NCBI RefSeq assembly: GCF_040412425.1
Contig: NC_089792.1
Location: 21,851,361 to 21,915,360, forward strand
DNA: 64,000 nucleotides
Source of the DNA: Macrobrachium rosenbergii
Taxonomy: Eukaryota > Arthropoda > Malacostraca > Decapoda > Palaemonidae
Direction: 5' to 3'
The position numbers were made by a program, and so were the translations under genes. How positions within the stretch are numbered: the stretch's first letter is position 1; every line of letters starts with the position of its first letter. Below are positions 22,100 through 34,085 of this stretch, one piece after another. The notes beneath the pieces are model-generated. The model did not search any database and was not told the origin of the DNA. It saw only the letters and a list, made by a program, of their open reading frames with translations.

Positions 22100-24890
22100 T
22101 AAGACCATGCATGCGTGATAGGGCCTGGAATCAGCAATACTAGTAATGCATGAAAAATGCCTTTGGAATGGCTCCTGCTGTCTAATTTATCTGCCCTTTT
22201 TTTTACACTTGTTTTTCGTGTTCCAAATGAAATATATAACAGGAATTACAACAATTAGGTGCCAAAACCTTTTCCCAAGTCATTTACCCCACCCAAAACC
22301 CTGAATCCCCAACGGGTCCCCCTTAACCTCAGCGGTAGAACTATATAGTAGCTCCGTGTTGGCGAGCTATTCTTTTCTACAGTTTGTTGGTGGTTAATTA
22401 TGTTTACCTTTAATTTTGTTTTAATTAACCCTGAAGTCCAAACAAGGGGTTTCCATACGATTCCCAATGGGTCCCTGTAATCTTTTCGACCGGTTCATAT
22501 CCCGTCCGGCAAGTGCAATAACTTGTTAACTAAGATAATTTACCCCAGCCAGTACTAAACACAGCCTAGGGACATTCCATTTGGCAAAATATTAGAACCC
22601 TAAATTGTTGTTCAACAGATAAAAACAGTTCTATAGAAAAACCCCGTCAACTGCCATAGTCTGGCTCACTGCAGACAGCCTATGGCAAGACTTATTCCAG
22701 GAAACCTATCAAGAAAACGAATATTTACTAACCTGTAAGGCACCTTAAAACTAACCTGGTAGATCTAATAGCTCATTCCACGGCAAGATCCATTAATACA
22801 CAAAACAACAGTAAACTGGGTAAAAATACCAACATAATGTACCTTGAGTGTTTTACTGGTTCAATTTTGTCACATGACCCAATTAACCTAGCTTTCCGGA
22901 ATCCAACCTATCAAAGTTAGGTAATTCAATCGTAATCTTCAAAGTTCAATCATGGGTACAACCGACAAAATTGGAAATTGGTTCATACCAAATAACTAAA
23001 AACAATAACTAGTTCACCGGACATTCCATATTCTCGAAAGTGTTTTACCCAAACAACCCAAACCCCTTTACTGTCACTACAGTTCTAAGATAATTTACAG
23101 AAACCGAGCAACAAAAAATGCTTTAGATTCTTGTTCAGCAGGTAAACCCTAAAAATGTCAAAAACCAGTTTCAAGATAAAAACAGGCTACAGAAACTAAT
23201 ATATAAAAACTTACCCCTAACCTAACTAGCCTAGCAGGCTGTGTTACTTTGTTGGGGCTCCAAAGCCCAGACCCCTCGTTGAAGGAAACTGCACTTTTTA
23301 CCAAAAGCTCCCCTCTAACATTGTGCATGAGCAATAGCATTCCAGGATGGCCAGCATACAAAAACATATAATTTCTGAGGTTAATTACAGTCAACCAACA
23401 AAACTGTAAATTTTGCAACAAAATATAGTAGAACTTTACTTTAGTTGCGTGGCTCGATTCCCACCGGTCGCCGACCGGGACAGGTTACCACCTTTACGCT
23501 TCGCCCCCAGCCAGGTCAACCCCGTCGTGAACGTCGCCCAAAGTGAGGTTAGGAAGGTAAGATCCGGTTCAGTCAGGGCCTGGCATTATAGGAAAGGTTA
23601 GCCTATGTCTATTAGTGTATGAATAACCTGTCCTGGTCGACGACTGGAAATCTAGGCTGTGCACCTACGGAGGCCATTTTGCATGTAAAATGCTTACGGC
23701 CTAAATGACTTGGGACCGAAACGACCCAAACTCACGGCTTTCCGAGTTGAATGTTCTAAATAATCAAAAAGGAGAACCTCGAAAGTAGGCCTATAGGCTA
23801 AGTATTCTGAAAAGAAGTGTCAAGAAACCTCAAATGAATTACTTGAATTTAACAAACAATGAGCAAGGATAGTAGACTTTCACGTTCTTACATGATGAAA
23901 TGAGTGTCAACTAACCTTACAAGCAACGTTGTACGTTCTAGCTTGTTGAATGGCTGTTCTATTGTTACAATGTTGAATAGACGATAGTCTTAGCATTTAG
24001 TCAATCTCGGCTCACCGCAATTATTGAAAACTGCACGCGAACTGGCTCACTTTAGTCTAAATTCTATGAAATGTGGACGAAAAGGTTCCTACGGAGTTCC
24101 AATCAATTCGAGCGTAGACGTTTGTCGACTAGTGAACAGAAGGCTTTTTTGTTTTGTGACGTCACATTCAGACCTACGGCAACTTCAACTTCTAAGGTTA
24201 ATAATTATTGATTTATAGATTTCAGGCATACACCCCAAGCACTGGGGCAACTAAGGACATTACACCTGAACGTTAGCTGGACAACCTGTACAGTTTTCTC
24301 TTGCTAAGCATGCGACCTGAGCATATGATTAATTTCGTTCGATATGCATACGTCGATATGACATGCGCAGATGCGCCTGAAAGTTAGTGTGGGAAAGGCC
24401 ACATTTTTTTTGCTTAATTTTCTTTCCAGCGTTGTATGTTAACAATGAATAATAGTTACTCCTTCATTAGACATCCTTTTTAGGCGATTATTGTTTTCTG
24501 TTGCTATCAGCAGGTCAATCATTGCTGAAGCAACGTCCGTTGACGTCATGCCTGTTACCAAGAACTGAGTAAAAAAAATGCATCGATGAGGCTGCCGATA
24601 ACGTTCAGTTATGCCTGCACAGTCGGCCTATGCTGTTGAAAGTGAACGTTAATGTTAACAACCTGCACAGTTTTCCTTGCCTGCGCAGGCGACCTGAGCA
24701 AATCGCTCATCATCTCAATCGATAAGCCCCCGGCCAAACCGTTGCCAATGCCCACTTCAACGTTAGTGTGCCGAAGTGTGGTTAGGCAATTTTTTGGGCT
24801 CAGGTCGGTTTCCGACGCCGGACTCATATTATGTATATCAGTCAAGAAAGTAAAACTTTTTAATAAATTTAAAGGCGTTTATCCCTAAAC
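22100..24890. other. intron, no gene recognised; local repeats
   Basis: Part of the long intron between exons ending at 18710 and starting at 27791. At 23450-23600 a segment with gctcgattcccaccgg looks like a Pol III B box, suggesting a SINE fragment. From 24260 a family of gcctgaacgtta / gcgacctgagcaaat words begins. No domain-bearing open frame. Confidence 0.45.
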
Positions 24891-24904
24891 TGATGATATA
24901 TCGG

Positions 24905-26690
24905 ATTTACTTGCTTTTTCATAATTAATACGGATGTCAGAATAATATATATTTATAATTTTACCATCTTTCCACGGGAAAAATAATTGTGTACAATGAA
25001 GGCTGGCTGAAAGTGGCAGCATCATTCCTGAATGTGTTGTAGATTTCCTTGAAATCTATATGAATGAGACTTTGCTTAGGCAAATAAAATCCAAAGGCTA
25101 TCGTAGCAGATTAAGCCTATGTATGTTTATTCGTTGTCACAAATCATTTAGGCAAGTTAGTTTCTAAATGAGAGTAAATGTTCATTATGGTGAAATAATG
25201 TAAAACAAGAACAGGCCTATAATGCGTCTATTCATGATTATGCATCATAAATGCATTTCCTTTTTAAAATGAAAAAATAATATTCAACATTCTGATAAAA
25301 AAAACAGTATTAGGCTATGCGTTTTATTCTTTGCTCACATCCCATGTAAGCCCGTTTCGAAATGAAATTAGACTAACATAAACACACAAATGAAACAAAG
25401 GAACACTAATAAACAATGGATGTTCAATCGTTGTAACTCATCATGAGAAAGTCATTCCTAAATGAAAACAAATCAGTATTAAGAATTTTAATGAAAGGGG
25501 AAAAACAATATTAGGCCTATATATATGTCAACTACGAAATGAAAACAAACAATCACTAAATTATCACAATCATCTTGCCATGGAACTCTTCCTTCATTTT
25601 CATAAAATATTCAATAAACATTATGAAAGTCCTTGGCGCCAAAGTTAAACTTTTTCCCAATGAATGAATGAGTTTTTTTAGCCACTCTTTCACCGGACGT
25701 CTTACTTGACGTTTATGAATTAGTTTTATGATATCAGCAAGCCAATTACAGCCAGAGCATCGTGTAACCTGAACGTTAATGTGAACATCTCGCAGTTTTT
25801 ACTGCCTGCACAGGTGACCTATGTAGGCATACCTGAACGTTCATGTGAATATCCCGGAGTTTTTTTTCTGCCTCCGCAGGCGACCTGAGCAAATAAATCA
25901 TCTCAATCGATATGCATGCGTCGGAAAAGCCTGCCCAGGAACGCCTGAACGTTATGGCTACCACTAATGTTCAGGTATACGTGTGCAGGGAGACCTGTGC
26001 AGACATACCTTCACCACTAACGATACAGTTTTTTTTTTTAACAATCCTCTGTAGCAGCCATGGCGTCAACAGGCGATGCTCTGGCAACAATTGGCTTGCT
26101 GATAGCAACAAAAGATAATAAATGCCTAAAAAAGACGTCCAGTGAAAGAGTGGGTGTTATTCATTGCTAACGTATGAAGTTAATTTACAATGAATAAGCA
26201 TACAAAGTCTACCATTGTTTTATTTTATTCCATTACTATGTTGAGGATTATTTCGTTCTCATTTTAAAACTGAATTATATACATGATGCATAATCATAAA
26301 CAGGCCCAAGTATGCCTATTCTAATTTTATATTATTTCACTATATTGAATGTTTATTCTCATTTAAACACTGACTTGTATATATGATTTATAACCATGAA
26401 TAAACATACATGGGGATACAGCAGCAGAATGTATCTCCTTAAGTTTTTCGATTGATTTAGAATACGCAGGGTTTGTTTTATCTGTTATGATAGTCTTTGG
26501 ATTCTAATTTCCCAAGACAAGGCTCATTCTTAACGATTTCAGTGAAATCTTCAAGGCATTCAGGAATAATGCTGCCACCTTCAGCCTTCGTCATACACAA
26601 TTATTTTTCCACTGGAAAAATGAGAGGATTATAAATATATATTAACCTGACATCCGTATCGATTAATTTAGTTATAAGAACTTTTAAATT
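24905..26690. repeat. ~1.8-kb interrupted inverted repeat
   Basis: Paired blocks include 24920-24994 with 26588-26672 (gatacggatgtcag, tatatatttataat, aaaataattgtgta), 25117-25270 with 26260-26412 (tatgtttattc, gtgaaataat, gattatgcatcat), and 25682-25748 with 26090-26151 (cactctttca, ggacgtct, atcagcaagccaatt). The centre is near 25.91 kb for the inner arms. The left arm has an extra block of about 300 bp around 25320-25640. The inner region repeats cctgaacgtta and gacctg words. No transposase seen. Confidence 0.7.
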
Positions 26691-26860
26691 CAATAAAGCT
26701 CAACATTTTCTGTTCTCCACCCCAGGACGGGTGGAGAACTGAGCAAAAAAAAGTGGCCTGCCGCCTCCCCACGCTAAGTCGCTAACGTGCAGGTGCACCT
26801 GCGAGGTCGTTTTGACGCAGTCATATTGACTAAGATGAATTATTTGCCCAGGTCTGCATA

Positions 26861-26886
26861 GGCAAAAAAAAAAAAAAAAAAAAAAA
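26861..26886. repeat. poly(A) tract
   Basis: 26 consecutive A in the + strand, adjacent to the cctgcag/aacgtta repeat family; origin unclear. Confidence 0.8.
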
Positions 26887-27282
26887 TGCATGTTGTTCGC
26901 ATTAAGACTCAGGTGTCCCTGCAGGCAAGTCGAAGCAGGTATAACTTAACGTTAGTGGTGGCCTTTAGAGTAACTGAACTGGGAAAGGAAAGTTTCATAA
27001 TTGTAAATGATCACTGTGAAATTCTTACAAGCCCTTTGTGAGGAATCAGCTGTCACTTATTCCTCTGTAAATTCTAGGGAAACTAACAATATCAAATTTT
27101 TAAATAGCTGACGCATTATTTACAAGATTCATTAAAAATTTAGGTTTTCACCTCACTAAATATCCCAAGAGGAGATTTTTAGCTAGATGCGTCATGCAGA
27201 GAGCCAATGAAAAAACTCCACAGATCGAAATTTTATGTAGACCCGGTTTTAATTTTTTTTTTTTTTTATAACTTACGTACTT

Positions 27283-27765
27283 TTGATTACCAGATGTCGT
27301 ACAGATTCTCCAACCCATCCTCCCCTTCAGGGGGATAGGACTCTGCTGAATGAGTCTGAAGCAGCACCAATATTCAGTAAATGTGCCTCGCTGTCGAACT
27401 TCTCAGTTCCAGCGGGTCTTTATTCCTCACACCATTGGACTGTGGAACAGCCTCCCAGAAGACCTCTACCGTCGTGCAATTGGAACTTCTGAAGTTCAAG
27501 CGAAGATGCAATGCATTACTACCTTATCACAATTTAACACGTATTTTAATATTTTACTTACATTTTATTTATTTGTTAATTTAATTTATCTGCTTTCTAA
27601 TAACTAATCTCCTCTTTCTGTACTTCCAATTACCTTCTGTTACTTCTTTCGAATGAACACCATACTCTTTGGATGCTTGAATTTCAAGTCATTGTCCCCT
27701 GTGGACTTGTTGCATATGAATAGGGTTCATCTTCTGAATAGTAATAATAATAATAATAATTTAGT
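27283..27765 (+). mobile_element. non-LTR retrotransposon 3' end (RT C-terminus, UTR and TAA tail)
   Basis: The + strand near 27390-27470 encodes RTSQFQRVFIPHTIGLWNSLP, the stereotyped C-terminal motif of non-LTR reverse-transcriptase proteins (x-x-F-x-x-S-F-I-P-x-T-x-x-L-W-N-S-L-P). A stop, a 3' UTR shared with 4885-5040 and a TAA repeat at 27740-27761 follow. It is 5' truncated. The tail ends about 30 bp before the transporter exon at 27791. Confidence 0.68.
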
Positions 27766-27790
27766 AACACTGAAATCTCTCTGTTCACAG

Positions 27791-27923
27791 AACGGTTTGA
27801 TCTCCGCCCTACCATTCATCTTTCGATATGCTGGGGCCATATTTATGAGCACCACTGGAGATTGGCTGTTGACCCATAAGTACCTTTCGATACGATCAAC
27901 AAGAAGGATTTTCGGCGCCATTG
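27791..27923 (+). CDS. SLC17-like transporter, TM8 exon
   Basis: 133 bp, phase 0 in and phase 1 out. The acceptor is tctctctgttcacag and the donor GCCATTG|gtagga. It encodes NGLISALPFIFRYAGAIF, the N-G-x-x-S-x-L-P block of TM8, then a cytoplasmic stretch with GDWLLTHKYLS and RRIFGAIG, which leads into TM9. A retrotransposon tail ending in a TAA repeat stops about 30 bp upstream of the acceptor. Confidence 0.92.
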
Positions 27924-28354
27924 GTAGGACTGTTCACATAACAATTTAGCTTTCCTATTTCAGATTTTACATTCAGCTTTTGCCTTTAACTTAGATTAGC
28001 AGTACATCCCCCCGACTCTGGTCCTTAGAACAACAAGGTGCTTGTTAACACGTTTAAGAATTGTTTTTGCATCATCCATTCTAATTGATCATTAACGGCA
28101 AGTTTGTAATAGTGTAATGAGTCTACATAAGCATTTTGGGAATCATTTGACTCATAGTAGGTCATGAAAAGCTCATACAACAAAACAGGGGTTTCAGAAA
28201 GTATTAACCAAGGCTCTGAACAGTTTAAGTGTAGTTGGATGGCAGTTGTCGAAGCGCATTTTATATAATTAGGACCAGTATTGTCTTTTCACACCCACTC
28301 CAGTTCATTTTCCACAGTCATATCAAGCCAGTTACACACTTTATTGCATTTCAG

Positions 28355-28510
28355 CAATGTGCCCTCCCGCCTTGTTACTCTTGGGTGTGAGTTTCTCCGG
28401 CTGTGAGTGGAAGACCATTGTGGCATTGCTATGTGCAGCCTTATTTCTTAGTGGGGCTGTTACGACAAGCACCATTGTTAATCCTGCTGACATTGCTCCA
28501 AACTATTCAG
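28355..28510 (+). CDS. SLC17-like transporter, TM9-TM10 exon
   Basis: 156 bp, phase 1 on both sides, from ttattgcatttcag to AACTATTCAG|gtaagt. It encodes two hydrophobic helices (PPALLLLGVSFSGC and IVALLCAALFLSGAVTT) and the signature NPADIAPNYSG, equivalent to N-x-x-D-I-A-P-x-Y-A/S-G in all SLC17 members. No frame problems seen. Confidence 0.93.
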
Positions 28511-30092
28511 GTAAGTTACATTTAAATGAAAAACTGTTAAGTAATTAAGGATGATAACCCACATCCAGCTGTACAGTAATGGAAATCTGAACTGAACTAT
28601 TGTTTTTTCAACTCTGCCTATGTTCTAAGGGAAAAGGCAAAGTGGCCATAAACTTGCATCAGCAGTTTAGATGAGTTATCGCCCAACGTGTGGAAGAAGG
28701 CTCTGTGGTGCCATGGCCGGTGGCTTTAAAAATGGTGTGATTGAAATAAGCAGTAAAAGACAAAGCAGAAAGTTTATTCACGACCCCTAAATACGATGAT
28801 TTTCACAGTGGCCAACCATAACTCGTATGAGGTGTCTGACACGAGTCTTTCCCTTTGAATAGCTCCTCACTTTCAGCTAACGATAAAATGAATTCCTTGA
28901 ACTGAAACGCAGTATTCAATTTTCTGCTAGAGATGGCTGGGGAAAAAATGTCAGGATTTCCTTCATTTTGCCTGTCAGCCCACTGTCTCGCTCCTTAGCT
29001 AATACATATATACATTTGCCTCCCATTCTCGATGTTTCTAGTATACATATGCCTGCAATACTATAAGGAGTCGTTGCTTACTCCTGGTCAACTCGAGCAG
29101 TCTGGAAGCATCTTGAATAAGCAGATTACATAAGACCTCTAGGAAAATCATAATTTAACCAGCTTTTAAACAGCAACAAGAATAAACAAAGTTTCCCTAT
29201 TTTTCTGAACAGTTTGTGTCTTCACACTATACTTACGTATGCAGTTAACATATATTATGCCAATGGTTTTCAATCATGAGAGAAAATTAAATATTTCATC
29301 CATTCTCGAAACTGCAGTATAAAACAGTGCTAAAAGGGAAAACTATACAACAAAATAATAATCTCATAAGTGTTGCTTTGATGTGAAAAGTAGAGATAAA
29401 TTATGAAAATTAAAGCAAATCATCTAGCCTTAGACACCGAAAGAGCAATAGTTTTAGAAGAAATCAAATGATCTTCAATTAACCATTGCATCAATTTCTT
29501 GCGCACTTCAGTGGGGAGAAACCCTTTGACACTTTATACAACTTTCAATTCTTCTCAATACCTGGTTTCTCTTACTGATCCGATTTATTTATTAAGAATC
29601 AGCGTTTGAATATTTCAGTGTGCCGTATTCTATACTGCAGACTTACTGATTAATTCATGTGAGCTTGTATTGCAACTACTAAGGTTTTAAATTTTATATT
29701 TTCATTTAGGTATAATTTTTATGTCTGTCAGCAAAGTTGCCCTTTATTGTAAGTAATGATTCCTAGATTTAAATATTCTACCCTCTCTTTCGCAAACTTA
29801 ACCCCTCTTTTCCATAAGGATTGGCTTACAATCTGTATGCAATGTAGTGCAAAAACCTTAGCCTGAGTAATTATAGAGGAATTTTTCGGTAACTGTTTGA
29901 TACGTCTAGGTTCACACTCAATTTGCAGCTTGAAATAAATACAATCCTTGTATCCTATGACAACAACACTTGATGCAATAGATTAATTGCCAATAGCAAA
30001 AACAATGAGCAAGATGAACATTTTCAAATTACACCGCAAGGAGAAAAATGACTAAGACTTATATGAAAAAAAATCAAGATTTTGTTTTTCAG
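28511..30092 (+). other. intron, nothing recognised
   Basis: AT-rich intron between the exons ending at 28510 and starting at 30093. I see no repeats with identifiable ends, no domain-bearing frames and no microsatellite. Confidence 0.5.
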
Positions 30093-30178
30093 GAACTTTG
30101 TTTGGACTGCTAAACATGACCAGCACCATAGCATTTTTCACAGTACCTGTCGTGACAGGGGTTATGACAGATGGGCAG
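30093..30178 (+). CDS. SLC17-like transporter, TM11 exon
   Basis: 86 bp, phase 1 in and phase 0 out, between ttttgtttttcag and GGGCAG|gtgagt. It reads GTLFGLLNMTSTIAFFTVP, aligned with the family G-x-x-x-G-x-x-N-T segment of TM11, and ends VVTGVMTDGQ, the luminal loop before the last helix. It is short, so family assignment depends on its position between two secure exons and its matching phases. Confidence 0.9.
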
Positions 30179-31076
30179 GTGAGTGGCCGATGTTTAATTA
30201 ATTGAAAAACAAGTTCAGACAGCTTGTCCAATGGCGTCGGTGTTTCTAATTTAAGTTTTAGTGATCGAAAATGTTTCAGACATCAAAACGCTAAGGAAAA
30301 TTACTTTTTAAGTCTTATAAAACGGAGACCTCCTGACATCAGGATAGTCAGACCCACAAATATGGACTGTGTTGCTACAGGTAATCAATTTATTCTTTGG
30401 ATGCTTGCACAGTATTTTAATGCTGTTGAAGCTTGGATCATACAATTATGAGTACAGTAGTAATAATAATAATAGCTACATTTTTGTCAACAGTTGAGTC
30501 CCCATTATAATTGGTTGCTGCTTCTCATAGACTAACAAATGAAAAGTTTGTAATGAAACTCAAGCACAAGATTCTAGGAACCAGCTGACTTTATTAGTGG
30601 GTTCTGATTGTCTTAATATGATATGCGTGCAGCACAATAACTACAGGTGACTGGTCTTCCATGTGGTCGAGAATGAGTGATGGGCTATGCGAGTGACACA
30701 TGGGCAAATGGCTGTGAGACCACTTTGTTAGAGGCCACCAAACCAGGGTTCGATGACGAAGCTTTGAAGATTACTGGAAGCTCACAGGGTTTTTAACAAT
30801 GGTATGCGGAACCATTCCACATCTTTGCTAGGCTGGCACCTTCTGGAATTCCAGTGAAAGGAATATAACATAAACAGATATGTATAAGTACAAGAGATGA
30901 ATGACACCAAGTTTCTACATACATACTAAGCAAATATCTTTTGTGATGCTGTTAAGGTAATAGGTTGCAATTAAATAAAATAGTATACAAACAGGGCATT
31001 GCGACATGAAATACAAGCAACTGTTCCACATACGTAATTACTGAATGGTTAGCTTTACAGGATGCCGATAAGGTAC

Positions 31077-32235
31077 TGGGTCAGTTCTTCTTGACCTTTT
31101 TTGAGTAACAGACCCCTTTGAGAATTCGGTGCAAGCTATGGACCCTCCCCCTAGAAAAATGCATATAATCATGAAAGTGAACATTTTGTACGAAAAGAAC
31201 ACACATTTCAGCCGAATATCGGATGCCTCATACAGAAAGTATTAAACAGTCTGTACAAGGAATGTGTTTCTCACTCTTTTTCATGCAAAAATTAATGGCC
31301 ACTTAATGAACAAATTAAACAAATCCAGATTTTGTTAATTAAACTAAAGGAAACTGTAACTGTGCCCTTTGTTATATTTCAGTGTGAAAGTTGTTGTTTA
31401 CTTTGAATAAGAAGATGAAATTGTAGAGTTGTCTTTGACAAGGCAACACTGATGTCATCTTTGACATCAAACTGATTTTGATTTTTCATTTCTTTAATGG
31501 CATGCGCGGATAATCCTGACTCACAGAGGTATGTAGTAGTAAATGGAATGAGACAACCAGTGGCACGCTTTGCCAAATGAGGGAAGACTTATGTAAATGA
31601 AAGCCAAAATTCTTCCAGCCTCTTTGAATTGAATTAATTTCATATTATTTTCCTTATACTCAGATGAAAAAAGTCTTCTTTACTGATAGTCGAATTGGGC
31701 AAGGAAAGCATTACGAATCCGTTTCAACTTTTAGGTCACCCGAGCAGAAGTAACCTTTGAAAACGTTCTGAAATGTATCCAGATGTCTACAGATTTCTTC
31801 CCACAGAGATATGGACATGCTGTGTTAATCCGTATTCTATCTTCTGATGTTTAGAAATTGGACCAGCTGTTTGACTCAACCTTCTCTTCCACTCTGGCCA
31901 TAAAAGCTTGTAATCTTTGAGTGGCATCCTAATGATTGCTGCAGGGCCCTAAATCGAAAGATTCACCTCTGTCAGACGGCCGAAAATATCAGCCTAGTTT
32001 GCTAAATCGTGAATGAACTCCTCACTGTCATACTGTTTTGATAACTTCAAATAATTCTTGACCAAACCTCTTGGAAATGCAAAGGTTCAAAACCCTGACA
32101 ATGATCTTGAACAATTTTGAACATTAATGACAACGTGACTTAGACAAACATCTTGACTTTAGCTGAAACTGAAATAACACCTCTTATCCTAAACTGGTTG
32201 TTTTGCAGGATATGAAACTAGATCATATCCAAGGT
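31077..32235 (-). mobile_element. decayed hAT transposon (ZBED5/SCAND3-type transposase)
   Basis: On the minus strand a frame at 31576-31379 reads FTTTYLCESGLSAHAIKEMK, then FDVKDDISVALSKTT. This is the C-terminal dimerisation-region signature of ZBED5/SCAND3-like hAT transposases (T-x-Y-L-C-E-S-G-F-S-x-L, then R-L-D-V-x-x-D-L-R-V-A-L-S). Upstream (32.0-31.6 kb) are out-of-frame fragments such as DIFGRLTEVNLS. The outer end at 31083, CAGTTCTTCTTGACC, resembles hAT inverted termini. Many stops; inactive. It lies in the last intron of the transporter gene. Confidence 0.65.
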
Positions 32236-32539
32236 ACCATAGAAAGGTTACCTGACTGAATGTGTAACTAAAAAGGAATTGCACTTAGTTGTAATAAAAA
32301 ATATTCAATGCGCTCATTCTAAATAATTTGGAGAAAGAAATGAATGAAAAACTGGTTTTAGAAAATGCAGGCGTTGCACAGATCAAATATTAAGATATAT
32401 TGTGTACAGTTTTAATTTAAAATTTCCCCTCTGGTGTCTTTCATTGATTTACGGAAATCATTGACAGCACTCACAGGCCAGTATCATGGAAGGCCTTCCA
32501 TGATGAGTGTATTTATCCATGAACAAAACAAAGGCAAAG

Positions 32540-33420
32540 TTAATGTTGATGTGGTCTTGTCAAGTGAATTTGCAGTAAAGTGAGGTGCTACAAGGAAATG
32601 GCATTTCACCTCTGCTGTTTACAAAAATGGGCCAAGACGGAAGAGAAGTATTAAACTGGAGCAATGATAAAAAGCTGGAAGACAGAAAAAGCAATGATGC
32701 AGTATTAATTAGTAAAATAATGCAAAATTTACAGGGGATGCTGAATATTATCATCATATATCTAGAGAAATGGGACTCAAAGTGAATTTAAGAAGAACAA
32801 AAATGATGAGGACAAAGTATGCATAAAAGGATGGAATAACATTAGATGGAGGAAGGAATAGTGATATGGAATCTTTAAAAAATTTTGGAACATTGATCCC
32901 GGTGCAGACACTCTAGAGTTGGAATTTAGTGAAAGACTAAAACAGGACAGTCAAACGATGCGCAGGCTGACTAAGACTCGGCAATCAAATAGAATTGCAC
33001 TGCATACTTATGTTACTCAAGTTTGGTATGATCTGTACTCCTGCACGAAAATGAATTTTTGTATATAAATAAAACTGTGTAAAAGGTTCATTCATTTTGA
33101 GAATAAAGGTTTAAGAAGAATACTAGGAGTCAGATGGCAGGAGAGAGTTAGAAATGATTCCAAAAGGGAAATTATGGAAGTTCTGTAAGTAGATGAGATA
33201 AAGTTGGAACAGAGATGGAGATGGATTGGACATGTCCTTTGCACTGACCCATTTAGAGTAGTATGTAATAGTGATCAGCTGGGCTTCTGTGGGTACCAGA
33301 AGAGTTGGAGAGCCCACACCAACTTAAATAAGAGCTATGAGAAGGTGTGCCGGAGATGAGACATTTGGAGAAGATGAAGCACAAAAAGATTTGAGCGGCT
33401 GAATTTCACAGAAGCCCTTT
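32540..33420 (+). mobile_element. decayed non-LTR reverse transcriptase, copy 1
   Basis: Broken + strand frames contain an LQGNGISPLLFTKM block (RT Q-G-D-x-I-S-P-x-L-F), then VLNWSNDKKLED, DAVLISKIMQNLQ, LKVNL-type and RWRWIGHVL blocks, in RTE/BovB-like order. The catalytic F-A-D-D of the sister copy at 52 kb is replaced here by K-S-N-D. Ends are undefined. In the last intron of the transporter gene. Confidence 0.65.
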
Positions 33421-33477
33421 GCATCAGATAGGTTTGGAGCCGATGAGATATGTCTGTGTGTGTATGTACGTATACGT

Positions 33478-33599
<122 letters not shown>

Positions 33600-33813
33600 T
33601 ATCTAGTATATATATATATATATATGTAAATATTCTGCTGGTCATGTCATGCCACGTGACCTCTGTAAAATTCTGCTGGTCATGTCACTTGTGTTGTCAT
33701 AAATCTCCACTCGTCTAACAGCCTTCCCTCTTCAGAAGGTATATAAAATGCAGTTTGAGCCTCATGAATGAATTATCCATCCATTAATTAGAAGACATCT
33801 TTTATCATTTCAG

Positions 33814-33978
33814 CAAACTTTGGCTCAGTGGCAGAAGGTGTTCTGGATCTGTGTTCCGATTTACCTCATCGCCTTCGTTGTGTTCTTCATTTTCGTCTCA
33901 GGAGATGTGCAACCCTGGAACTTTGCACGCCGTCGAGATTCAGTTATTAAAAATACACAAGTGAGCGTGTCGACATGA
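33814..33978 (+). CDS. SLC17-like transporter, last exon with stop
   Basis: 165 bp, phase 0 in, terminated by TGA at 33976-33978; the acceptor is tttatcatttcag. It encodes the conserved QTLAQWQKVFWI (family Q-W-x-x-V-F-x-I), TM12 (YLIAFVVFFIFVSG) and the D-V-Q-P-W-N cytoplasmic boundary, then a short basic tail (ARRRDSVIKNTQVSVST). This is the true C-terminus; the length fits sialin-type members. A candidate AATAAA lies about 1.2 kb downstream. Confidence 0.92.
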   Translation, partial: QTLAQWQKVFWICVPIYLIAFVVFFIFVSGDVQPWNFARRRDSVIKNTQVSVST

Positions 33979-34027
33979 GAGAGGTTGAACTCCTGCACAA
34001 ATAAGAGTAAGTTGAATGTTAATAACA

Positions 34028-34030
<3 letters not shown>

Positions 34031-34081
<51 letters not shown>
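34031..34081. repeat. (TA)n microsatellite
   Basis: About 25 TA units, 50 bp past the transporter stop codon and possibly within its 3' UTR. Confidence 0.95.

Positions 34082-34085
<4 letters not shown>

Noticed and set aside
24609..26118. Short paired frames on both strands around 24.6-26.1 kb
   Set aside because: They fall in inverted-repeat sequence with repeated gacctgagcaaat words, and have no domains and no splice logic.
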